Below are positions 1-5,980 of a DNA stretch of 6,869 nt, piece after piece; position 1 is the first letter of the stretch, and the number at the start of each line of letters is the position of its first letter. The DNA is taken from the NCBI GenBank assembly GCA_019912905.1, contig JAIOHO010000621.1, positions 1 to 6,869 of the forward strand, read 5' to 3'. This stretch comes from Anaerolineae bacterium (GTDB lineage Bacteria; Chloroflexota; Anaerolineae; Aggregatilineales; Phototrophicaceae). Under the pieces are notes generated by a model. It made no database searches. It was not told the origin of the DNA and saw only the letters and a program-made list of their open reading frames with translations. The translations under genes and the position numbers were made by a program.

Positions 1-763
1 TATCCTCTTTTTCGATCGTGCGGATCAGTTCCGGCTCTGGCGGCGGCCAGGTCTCCAGAATGGCGTTGCAGTCACGACCCATCCCATGCAGTTGTTCCAT
101 CATCCAGGGAACGTTCAGCATCCCCTGTCCGGCGGGCGTTCCCTCAACCTCAAAACCGAGCATATGACGGTGGCGACGGATTGTAAAATCCTTGATATGC
201 AGGTTCACCACATAGGGGCCAAGAGTCTCCACCACGACCTCAGGCCCCTCACCTGCCCCGAACGAATTGACCGTATCCAGGCAGATGCCGACAGGCGCAC
301 CGACCAATGCCGCGAAAATACCGACCAGCGCCCGAACTTTGAAGCGGTCATGATTCTCGATTGCCAGGGTGATACCTGCCCGCTCGAAGTCCGGCATCAG
401 GGGGCGCAGGAGCGCGACAACCTCCTCCGGTGATGGATGGTGGTCAGCCGTGTCCACCACGACTCGTAAGATCGGTGACTCGAAACGCTGCGCCAGTTCC
501 AGATAAGTTCGCAAATGATCCGGCGCGATGCCGCGCGTACCCACTTCAACCTGGAGGCCAAGCGACTGCGCCTGAGCTGACAAGTGATCCTGTTCAGCCG
601 CAGCCAGCCTGTGCAGCGGCAGATTATCTGCAATCTGCACCACACCTACACCCAGATCTGCCGCACGCTGAATAAATACGGGAGCATCCATAGGCTGCGC
701 TGGCGGATAGCCAGGGATTCCAATCGCCCAGGCATAGGCATAGGTACTGAGGCCCAAACGCAT
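1..763 (-). CDS. Sugar phosphate isomerase/epimerase-type TIM-barrel protein (3' end missing)
   Basis: I translated this frame directly. It starts at the ATG at 763-761 and stays open to the left edge, giving 254 residues without a stop. The protein fits the xylose-isomerase-like TIM-barrel family, whose members isomerise or epimerise sugars and sugar acids using a divalent metal. The expected metal ligands are all present in the right order: Glu136 in AIENHD, Asp163 in CLDTVNS, His189 in NLHIKDF and Glu237 in LETWPPPE. Family members are usually 260-300 aa, so only a short C-terminal tail is probably missing. An SD-like GAGG at 771-774 lies seven bases before the ATG and overlaps the end of the preceding dehydrogenase gene. 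The four-base gap between them suggests translational coupling and a shared pathway. The substrate cannot be read from the sequence. Hydroxypyruvate isomerase, 2-oxo-tetronate isomerase or a ketose 3-epimerase are all possible. The family call is firm; the reaction is open. Confidence 0.88.
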   Translation of the reverse strand, partial: MRLGLSTYAYAWAIGIPGYPPAQPMDAPVFIQRAADLGVGVVQIADNLPLHRLAAAEQDHLSAQAQSLGLQVEVGTRGIAPDHLRTYLELAQRFESPILRVVVDTADHHPSPEEVVALLRPLMPDFERAGITLAIENHDRFKVRALVGIFAALVGAPVGICLDTVNSFGAGEGPEVVVETLGPYVVNLHIKDFTIRRHRHMLGFEVEGTPAGQGMLNVPWMMEQLHGMGRDCNAILETWPPPEPELIRTIEKED

Positions 764-767
764 CACA

Positions 768-1610
768 TTACCTCGGGGCAGTGCCTTCGGTAATTGCCCG
801 AACCTCGTGCATGATGTTCTCAGGCTCGAACACTTTCTTCCAGTCCGGTTGAATGATCTGCTCGGTGCCGCGCTTCACAGCGAGTTTGGCCCCATCCGAA
901 AACTGCGCGTCGATATAGCCAAACAGAATCGCGATTTCAATATTGAGGTGGCCGAGGAGGAAGTCACGCGCGGCTTCATACGGAACGCCACGCTTGACTG
1001 CTTCGTCCATCGCATCCCGGATGACCTGCATACAGGTAATGGCGACCGTTTCGGCCAGGGCAGGCTCCAGAATCGCCATCTGTTCGACGGTGACCCGATG
1101 AGCGGTCATCACCGGCGCGAACATCTTGCGGGCAATCTGTTCGCCAAGCGCATAGTGCGCTTCTGGCCCCTGCATCAGGGCACAGACGATGTTCTGCTTC
1201 GCGACACCGCCAAAATAATCTTTGCGGGCTTCAGGTAGAGTCTCGTCATTGAAGACCGGCGGATGGCAGGGATGCGTGATGAAGTAGCTGATATCAGACC
1301 GGGAGGGCAGCTTCCCGCTGTGCGGCGCTGCCGGGTCCAGGCCGATAACCATCGCACCGGGCTTCAGCGCAGGCACGATTTCGCCCGCGATCTGACCGAT
1401 ATAGACATCCGGGACCGCCAGGATGACGACATCGGCGGCCTGGACAGCATCCGCCTGGGCGCTCGGCGTAAATCCCAGCGCGCGCAGGCGTGACTGCCCG
1501 GCTTCACCGGCCTCGACGAACAGGGTTTGATAAGACGGTTCCGCGGCCAGTAAACGCGCAATCCGTGACCCGATTTTCCCGGCAGCGCCAAATAACGCAA
1601 TGGTCGTCAT
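768..1610 (-). CDS. NAD-dependent sugar-acid dehydrogenase, 6-phosphogluconate dehydrogenase C-terminal type (D-apionate oxidoisomerase ApnO-like)
   Basis: This 280 aa protein begins with a Rossmann fold: GAAGKIG at residues 8-14, then Val32-Glu33 after the second strand, and AVPD at 65-68, as in beta-hydroxyacid dehydrogenases and prephenate-type dehydrogenases. The THPCHPP segment (112-118) and the helical C-terminal half are what I associate with the family named 'phosphogluconate dehydrogenase C-terminal domain-containing', which includes D-apionate oxidoisomerase (ApnO). ApnO oxidises and rearranges a branched C5 aldonate to 3-oxo-isoapionate. I infer oxidation, possibly with isomerisation, of a sugar acid or its derivative. 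The ATG at 1610-1608 is preceded by AAGGAG eight bases upstream, and an in-frame TAA at 1616-1614 rules out a longer product. It is the first gene after a 266-base gap and runs with a four-base spacing into the isomerase/epimerase gene, its likely pathway partner. The partners known for apionate degradation are not visible here, so the exact substrate may differ. Confidence 0.8.
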   Translation of the reverse strand: MTTIALFGAAGKIGSRIARLLAAEPSYQTLFVEAGEAGQSRLRALGFTPSAQADAVQAADVVILAVPDVYIGQIAGEIVPALKPGAMVIGLDPAAPHSGKLPSRSDISYFITHPCHPPVFNDETLPEARKDYFGGVAKQNIVCALMQGPEAHYALGEQIARKMFAPVMTAHRVTVEQMAILEPALAETVAITCMQVIRDAMDEAVKRGVPYEAARDFLLGHLNIEIAILFGYIDAQFSDGAKLAVKRGTEQIIQPDWKKVFEPENIMHEVRAITEGTAPR

Positions 1611-1710
1611 GATTTATTCTCCTTACTTCCCATTTTATGAAATTATGTGAGTACAAAACTTGCTTTCTCATGTCTGTAAATTGACGTTTTTCTGTCCATT
1701 ATGTTGGTCG
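1611..1710 (-). promoter_or_regulatory. AT-rich leader, possible promoter region for the dehydrogenase-isomerase pair
   Basis: Read on the minus strand, this stretch is rich in A and T runs, in contrast to the GC-rich genes on both sides. It contains -10-like hexamers such as CATAAT (complement of 1642-1647) and a TTTACA element (complement of 1675-1680), but no pair sits at proper sigma-70 spacing. An imperfect dyad at 1648-1670 has TGAG and CTCA arms and seven of eleven pairs matching, so it could be an operator. The call rests on composition and position, and no exact promoter can be named. Confidence 0.3.
1619..1624 (-). promoter_or_regulatory. Ribosome binding site of the ApnO-like dehydrogenase
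   Basis: AAGGAG on the minus strand lies eight bases before the ATG at 1610. It is a near-consensus Shine-Dalgarno sequence and, with the in-frame TAA between it and the ATG, it fixes the start of that gene. Confidence 0.8.
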
Positions 1711-1812
1711 CCCACGCAGCATACCATTTCTCCTGCCTGATGCGCAGACCGAGCACGAACAGGAATCGATGACGCTTCATTTCGAACCATAGAGAAGTGG
1801 ACCAATACCGCT

Positions 1813-1863
1813 CCCCTGGAGGTTTGCCAACCCCGGCCTGTTGCGGGTGAAGCGCTCCAGGGG
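1813..1863 (-). repeat. Nested inverted repeat downstream of the kinase
   Basis: CCCCTGGAG at 1813-1821 is matched exactly by its reverse complement CTCCAGGGG at 1855-1863, enclosing 33 bases. Inside lies a second small stem, CCCG at 1832-1835 with CGGG at 1844-1847 around an eight-base loop. In the transcript it would begin 13 bases after the kinase stop codon. No T-tract follows on either strand, so it is not a standard intrinsic terminator. It could stabilise the 3' end of the upstream message, help factor-dependent termination, or be one copy of a dispersed palindromic repeat. Confidence 0.55.
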
Positions 1864-1876
1864 TCAAATTCGGAGT

Positions 1877-3403
1877 CTATTGGGCCATTCTTTCGAAGAT
1901 CGGCACCAGTGCCTGATAAGTTGCTTCGAACCACGGACGCATCGTTTCATAGACTGCCATCGCTTCCGGGTCAGGGTTTATCACATCTGCAACCCGGTTC
2001 ATCTGGTCAACGATGGAAAAATCGGGGTACAATCCCACCCCTACTCCACCTGCTACAGCAGCCCCCATCGAGGTCGCTTCTTCGAGAACGGCTAGCCGCT
2101 GGACGGGCATGCCATAGATGTCCGCCATCAACTGATTCCAGACTCGTCCTCGCGCGCCGCCGCCGACTACCCGCATGGCCTGAATCGGAACACCCTGCTT
2201 CAGAAACGCCCGCAGGACGAGGTCCAGATTCATTGTGATCCCTTCCAGGACTGCACGAAACATATCGGCCCGGCTGTGCCGGATAGTCAAACCCACAAAT
2301 GCGCCGCGCGCCCGTGGATTCCAGTGAGGGCTGCGCTCGCCAATCAGGTAAGGCAGAAAGATCAGCCCATCAGCTCCGGGCCGAGAGCGCTCCACTTGCA
2401 GGTTCATCAGTTCATAAGGGCTGAGGCCAAGCGCTTCAGCCGCCTGCACTTCTGCCATGCCAAGCTCATTTCGCGTCCAGGCATATGATCCGCCCGCCGC
2501 TTGCATCGCACCGCATGGACAGAACTTATCGGGAACCATGTGAGCGAAGGTGTAGGTCTTGAAATCAGGTTCGTAGACTGGCTTTGCGGTGGTAAGGGCG
2601 ATCCAGCCGGAAGAGCCGATATAGGTGAAAGCCGAGCCTTCGCGGACGACGCCCGCCCCCACCGCCGCGGCGACGCCATCGCCACCGCCAATGACGACCG
2701 GGGTTCCAGCGGCTAACCCGACTTCTTCGGCAATACTCGAAAGCACGTAGCCGACCACATCCGTCGAGAGCCGGATCTGCGGCATCTTGTCCTGGTCCAA
2801 TCCGGCAGCATCCAGGATTCGTTCAGACCAGTTGGCGGTATCCAGTTCGTACAGGTTGGTGCTGGAGGCATCGGTCCGGTCCGTGACGAGGTTGCCCGTG
2901 AGCCGCGCAACAATGGCATCTTTGGCCTGCACGAATTTGGCAGCAGCCCGATAGCTGTCCGGGTCGTGTTCACGCAGCCACAGGATTTTACAGAGGGTCG
3001 TCGATGCCCCAACCCGATGCCCGGTGATGCGGTAGACTTCCGCCTTCGAAATACGTTCTTCCAGCCAGCGGTCTTCCTCGACCGAGCGCTGGTCCGCCCA
3101 GATGATCGCGTTACGAAGCGGCTTCCCGGCGCGGTCGATGGGCACGCAGCCCATCATCTGCCCGCTGAAGGCGACACAGGCGATCTCCTGGGGGTCTACG
3201 CGCGTCGCTTGCAGCAGTTTTCGCGTGGAAAGGCAAACCGCTTTCCACCAATCCTCCGGGTTTTGCTCGGCCCAGTTCGTATGAGCATAGACCGTCTCAT
3301 AACCGGAGAACGCATTGTCGATCATCCGTCCGTCACGGTCAAACAGTGAGGCTTTAGTGCCCGTCGTGCCTAAGTCATGGGCCAGGACATAATTTTTTGT
3401 CAT
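1877..3403 (-). CDS. FGGY-family carbohydrate kinase (xylulokinase-like)
   Basis: This 508 aa protein has the full length of an FGGY kinase, which transfers phosphate from ATP to a ketose or polyol in the cytoplasm. The N-terminal domain opens with the phosphate-binding HDLGTTGTKASLF (9-21) and contains the FSGQMMG segment (79-85) and IIWADQR (100-106), typical of xylulokinase-type enzymes. The second domain has GGGDG (239-243), where Asp242 is the expected catalytic base, then GERSPHWNP (355-363), and the ATP-site motif GGGARGRVWNQLMAD (414-428). Xylulokinase is the nearest well-known member, but FGGY specificity cannot be read from motifs, and ribulo-, fuculo-, erythritol- or sugar-acid kinases are possible. 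An in-frame TGA four codons upstream makes the ATG at 3403-3401 the first usable start. It lacks a good SD sequence, so translation may depend on ribosomes finishing the dehydrogenase gene 24 bases upstream. It probably supplies the phosphorylation step of the pathway. Confidence 0.92.
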   Translation of the reverse strand: MTKNYVLAHDLGTTGTKASLFDRDGRMIDNAFSGYETVYAHTNWAEQNPEDWWKAVCLSTRKLLQATRVDPQEIACVAFSGQMMGCVPIDRAGKPLRNAIIWADQRSVEEDRWLEERISKAEVYRITGHRVGASTTLCKILWLREHDPDSYRAAAKFVQAKDAIVARLTGNLVTDRTDASSTNLYELDTANWSERILDAAGLDQDKMPQIRLSTDVVGYVLSSIAEEVGLAAGTPVVIGGGDGVAAAVGAGVVREGSAFTYIGSSGWIALTTAKPVYEPDFKTYTFAHMVPDKFCPCGAMQAAGGSYAWTRNELGMAEVQAAEALGLSPYELMNLQVERSRPGADGLIFLPYLIGERSPHWNPRARGAFVGLTIRHSRADMFRAVLEGITMNLDLVLRAFLKQGVPIQAMRVVGGGARGRVWNQLMADIYGMPVQRLAVLEEATSMGAAVAGGVGVGLYPDFSIVDQMNRVADVINPDPEAMAVYETMRPWFEATYQALVPIFERMAQ

Positions 3404-3427
3404 TAATGTCTTTCAAGGACATGTCGA

Positions 3428-4234
3428 TCAGCGCATTTCCTGACCACCCGTCACGTTGATCGCCTGCCCGGTCATGTAGCCAGATTGTTCCGAGGCCAGG
3501 AACACCACGACGTTGGTGACATCCTCGTAGGTGCAGCCGCGCTTCATCGGCACCTGATCAATATAGCGCTGCCGAACCTCTTCTTCGGTGATATTCCACT
3601 TCTTGGCGTACTGCTTATAGAGCGAATTCACCCACAAAGGCGAGTCCAGCAGATTCCCCGGACAAATGGCGTTCACCCGCACATGGTCTTCGGCCAGTTC
3701 CAGGGCGATACTCTGGGTCAGGCCGATACCGCCAAACTTGGAGGCTGCGTAGGCTGAGTTCTTGAAACTCCCCTTTTTCCCGGATTTAGAATTGATCTGG
3801 ATGATCGCCCCACTCTTCTGTGGCTTCATGACCCGGGCGGCGTGTTTCGCGCTCAGAAAGTAACCGGTCAGGTTGACATCCACCACCAGCCGCCATTTTT
3901 CGACTGGAAAATCCTCGATTGCTTCGGCAATCAACACCCCGGCGTTGGACACCAGTACGTCGAGGCGTCCGAATTCGCGCACGATGCGGTCCACCATGTC
4001 GCTGACCTGCTGCTCATCGGTCACATCGACTTTCATACCGAGGGCTTTGCGTCCGCTTTCCGCCTCGTTTTCGAGGATCGCCGCCGCCGTGTCGAGGGCA
4101 GCCTGTTCATTCAGGTCCGCCACGATGACGTGACAGCCCTCATGCGCCAACCGGTAGGAAATGGCCTCGCCAAGCCCCTGCCCGCCGCCGGTCACCAACG
4201 CAATTTTGTCTTCGAGAACCCTGTTCACGGGCAT
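3428..4234 (-). CDS. Short-chain dehydrogenase, sorbitol-6-phosphate 2-dehydrogenase (SrlD)-like
   Basis: This 268 aa classical SDR interconverts a secondary alcohol and a ketone on a sugar or polyol. The cofactor motif TGGGQGLG is at 15-22, Asp40 ends the second strand and suggests NAD rather than NADP, and NAG is at 97-99. The catalytic set is Asn121, Ser149, Tyr162 and Lys166 (YAASK). Beyond the general SDR core, IIQINSKSGKKGS (144-156), the FGGIGLTQS run (167-175), GNLLDSP (193-199), VPMKRGC (228-234) and the C-terminal TGQAINVTGG (255-264) match, from memory, the matching segments of Escherichia coli SrlD. The active enzyme may act on sorbitol 6-phosphate or a related alditol or alditol phosphate. 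No PTS genes are visible, so an unphosphorylated substrate is also possible. It sits six bases after the long dehydrogenase gene and 24 before the kinase. The start could be the ATG at 4234 or the GTG at 4228. Confidence 0.9.
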   Translation of the reverse strand: MPVNRVLEDKIALVTGGGQGLGEAISYRLAHEGCHVIVADLNEQAALDTAAAILENEAESGRKALGMKVDVTDEQQVSDMVDRIVREFGRLDVLVSNAGVLIAEAIEDFPVEKWRLVVDVNLTGYFLSAKHAARVMKPQKSGAIIQINSKSGKKGSFKNSAYAASKFGGIGLTQSIALELAEDHVRVNAICPGNLLDSPLWVNSLYKQYAKKWNITEEEVRQRYIDQVPMKRGCTYEDVTNVVVFLASEQSGYMTGQAINVTGGQEMR

Positions 4235-4237
4235 TTT

Positions 4238-4242
4238 CTCCT
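4238..4242 (-). promoter_or_regulatory. Ribosome binding site overlapping the upstream stop; start of SDR ambiguous
   Basis: AGGAG on the minus strand overlaps the TAG stop of the long dehydrogenase (4243-4241). Only three bases separate it from the ATG at 4234, which is tight. The GTG at codon 3 (4228-4226) would have a spacer of nine bases, which is more usual. The true product may therefore be two residues shorter. The overlap implies translational coupling. Confidence 0.5.
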
Positions 4243-5971
4243 ATTCAAGCATGAGCTTCAGGAATTCCTGTTCCGCTTCCACCGTCCACTCACGCCCATC
4301 TTTCAGTTTGGCATAGACCGACGGCAGCTTGTCTTTCAATTCGCCCAACGGCGTCAGAGGCATCTCCTTAATGTGCGGGAAAATGACCACTTTGCCGGGG
4401 AAGGTCGCATCACGCACCGCCGCGAGTCCATCGCGCGCGGCGTTCAGCGAGCCAACCGCCGCCACTGCCCGGTTCGGGGAAAGCTCACCCGACTCGGCCT
4501 GGTGCAGCATCTGGCGCAGATCATCAATGCTGGACGCCGAATGGCCGAACCAGCGTACATCCTTCAGATAGAGGTCGCCCAGGTTGAGTTCAGTGAGTGT
4601 GCCGCGTGCTACCCCGGCAAAGACGTTCATGATGCCTCTGGGAGCAAGATACGTCGCGGAGTCGCTGATGACGCTCGGAACCGGAGCCAGCACGATCACA
4701 TCGTCAAAACCCTGCGCTCGAAATGGCGCGATGCCCGCCTCATATTCGCTCTTATTGGTCGGATTCAGGCAGATAAACTCCACACCCTTTTCTTTGGCCT
4801 CTGCCTCGAAGGAGTCGCGCAGATCGTTCAGCCGCAGATCGCTGACGTCGCTGCACACCACGGTCGCCGGGCCGTTCGCCAGTTGAATCGCACGCTGAAC
4901 ATGCATCCGGCCCATCGGGCCACCTGCCCCCACGAACAGAGCACGTCCGCCGGGCTTCAGCGTGGCACGGGCTGGTACGTCGCTGTACGCCCGGGCGATG
5001 TCCGGTGAGCGGCCACCCACGTACAGCCAGCGGTTGTAATGCACGCGCCCCATGTCGATGGACACTTTGCGAGCGGGCGCTTCGTCCGCGATGATGGCGC
5101 AAATCCCAAAGTCAGCCAGATGCGGGCTGACCGTCTCGACGATGGTCGGGTCTGCGCCCAGCAGAATAATGTCGTCCACCATCGTTATCGGCGGGTTCGT
5201 CAGTTCGCTGACCTCGGTCACTTCCACACCCAGCTTCGCGGCCTGGTCCTTCACCCACGCGGCGAAGGCAGCAGGCACGTTCGTCAGCAGCACCTGCGCC
5301 GGACTAGACATCGCATCAAAGCCGCTGCTGATGGTGTACGGGGTTGCATCGTCCGGCGACGTGCCGATAATCCAGGTGACCCCACCGGGCTTCAGCGCCG
5401 TCCGGTATTTCAACTGGTAGGCCGCGATGACACAGGCCCAGGGTTCGGTCAGGGCGCTCTCGGCGTAGCCGGTGTCGGGCTGGACCGGCAGCAGATAGTT
5501 GCCGTCATCGCCGTTCAGAATGCGCTGGTCAATCACGTTATATTCCGACAGTCCGCCCTGGATTTCGTAGCCGTAGGCATAGCCGGTGCCGTTGACGAAA
5601 ATGTCAGCCTGGACGATGAAGCGATCCCCAATATGGTAACGGTCGCGCAGATTTTCACCCACGCCGACCACCGTCATGCTGACTTCGTGACCCAGCGTGA
5701 TGGGATTCGTTGAGAGGTCTTCGCGCAGGATACGGGGATGTTCCTGCCCAAGTTTAATCACTTTAATGTCGGAGAAGCACAAACCACAGGCGTCATGCCG
5801 CACGAGCAGTTGATCGGGGCCATAGGTGGGCATGGGTCGCTCAATCGGATGCCCGTGATCGCCCAGGTTATCAAATCCGGCACCGTACAGCGGCCAGATG
5901 TGATTGACGCTGGGCAGCGGGGCCTCCGCCTGACGATACTCATCCAGTTTTTCGAAGACTTTCTCAGCCAT
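4241..5971 (-). CDS. Oversized zinc-type alcohol dehydrogenase (MDR), L-sorbose-1-phosphate reductase-like, with tandem nucleotide-binding segments
   Basis: This 576 aa protein is a medium-chain dehydrogenase/reductase, a family usually 340-410 aa long. The N-terminal GroES-like catalytic domain (about 45-190) shows zinc ligands: Cys65 in CGLCFSD, His95 and Glu96 in GHE, and Glu176 in TEPWAC. There are no cysteines between 97 and 130, so the structural zinc lobe is absent. The NPITLGHE, GDRFIVQ and ALTEPWAC layout resembles SorE/YggP L-sorbose-1-phosphate reductases. Two Rossmann-like segments follow. The first (about 195-335) has GTSPDDA where a glycine motif is expected and looks degenerate. 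The second (about 338-532) has a proper GAGGPMG at 348-354 and Asp375 after the next strand. Residues about 265-330 and 422-487 align as an internal repeat. A basic/acidic tail ends the protein. An SD sequence, GAGGG at 5978-5982, overlaps the preceding stop six bases before the ATG. It probably oxidises or reduces a polyol or ketose, possibly phosphorylated; substrate unknown. Confidence 0.85.
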   Translation of the reverse strand: MAEKVFEKLDEYRQAEAPLPSVNHIWPLYGAGFDNLGDHGHPIERPMPTYGPDQLLVRHDACGLCFSDIKVIKLGQEHPRILREDLSTNPITLGHEVSMTVVGVGENLRDRYHIGDRFIVQADIFVNGTGYAYGYEIQGGLSEYNVIDQRILNGDDGNYLLPVQPDTGYAESALTEPWACVIAAYQLKYRTALKPGGVTWIIGTSPDDATPYTISSGFDAMSSPAQVLLTNVPAAFAAWVKDQAAKLGVEVTEVSELTNPPITMVDDIILLGADPTIVETVSPHLADFGICAIIADEAPARKVSIDMGRVHYNRWLYVGGRSPDIARAYSDVPARATLKPGGRALFVGAGGPMGRMHVQRAIQLANGPATVVCSDVSDLRLNDLRDSFEAEAKEKGVEFICLNPTNKSEYEAGIAPFRAQGFDDVIVLAPVPSVISDSATYLAPRGIMNVFAGVARGTLTELNLGDLYLKDVRWFGHSASSIDDLRQMLHQAESGELSPNRAVAAVGSLNAARDGLAAVRDATFPGKVVIFPHIKEMPLTPLGELKDKLPSVYAKLKDGREWTVEAEQEFLKLMLE

Positions 5972-5980
5972 TGTGTACCC

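Larger units (their letters stand above)
1611..1876. other. 266-base non-coding gap between kinase and dehydrogenase
   Basis: This is the only long gene-free stretch in the window. Its right part, just after the kinase stop, contains a nested inverted repeat (1813-1863). Its left part (about 1611-1710) is clearly more AT-rich than the genes around it and ends in a strong ribosome binding site. Short frames can be drawn through it on the minus strand, but none has a convincing start signal, and their translations resemble no protein I know. I see no tRNA and no riboswitch fold that I recognise. It most likely carries an mRNA-processing or termination element for the upstream four genes and possibly a promoter for the last two. 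Confidence 0.6.

Noticed and set aside
1636..1680. Defined sigma-70 promoter
   Set aside because: Several -10-like and -35-like hexamers exist, but no pair has both acceptable matches and 16-18 base spacing, so only a broad low-confidence leader region is reported.
1813..1863. Rho-independent terminator
   Set aside because: The stem is good, but the 33-base interior is long and there is no T-tract after the stem on either strand.
1643..1934. Two overlapping minus-strand short frames in the gap (74 and 88 codons)
   Set aside because: One would need a TTG start and the other begins inside the kinase gene. Neither has a convincing ribosome binding site, both run through the inverted repeat, and neither translation resembles a known protein. 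A degraded small gene cannot be fully excluded.
768..3403. Complete D-apiose/apionate degradation locus
   Set aside because: Only an ApnO-like protein is suggestive. No apionolactonase, 3-oxo-isoapionate kinase or RuBisCO-like protein is visible, and the SDR is SrlD-like rather than a known apiose enzyme.
3406..3422. Small hairpin before the kinase start (ATGTC / GACAT around seven bases)
   Set aside because: Five base pairs with no further support could arise by chance. It is not enough to claim a regulatory element, although the kinase does lack a clear SD sequence.
3842..5008. Plus-strand open frame of 388 codons
   Set aside because: It runs antisense through the 5' half of the SDR gene and much of the long dehydrogenase, both of which have complete catalytic motifs. 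Its translation is rich in His and Arg and has no recognisable motif, typical of an antisense shadow in GC-rich DNA.
5039..5713. Plus-strand open frame of 224 codons
   Set aside because: It is antisense to the GroES-like and first Rossmann segment of the long dehydrogenase, where zinc-ligand motifs show the minus strand is coding.
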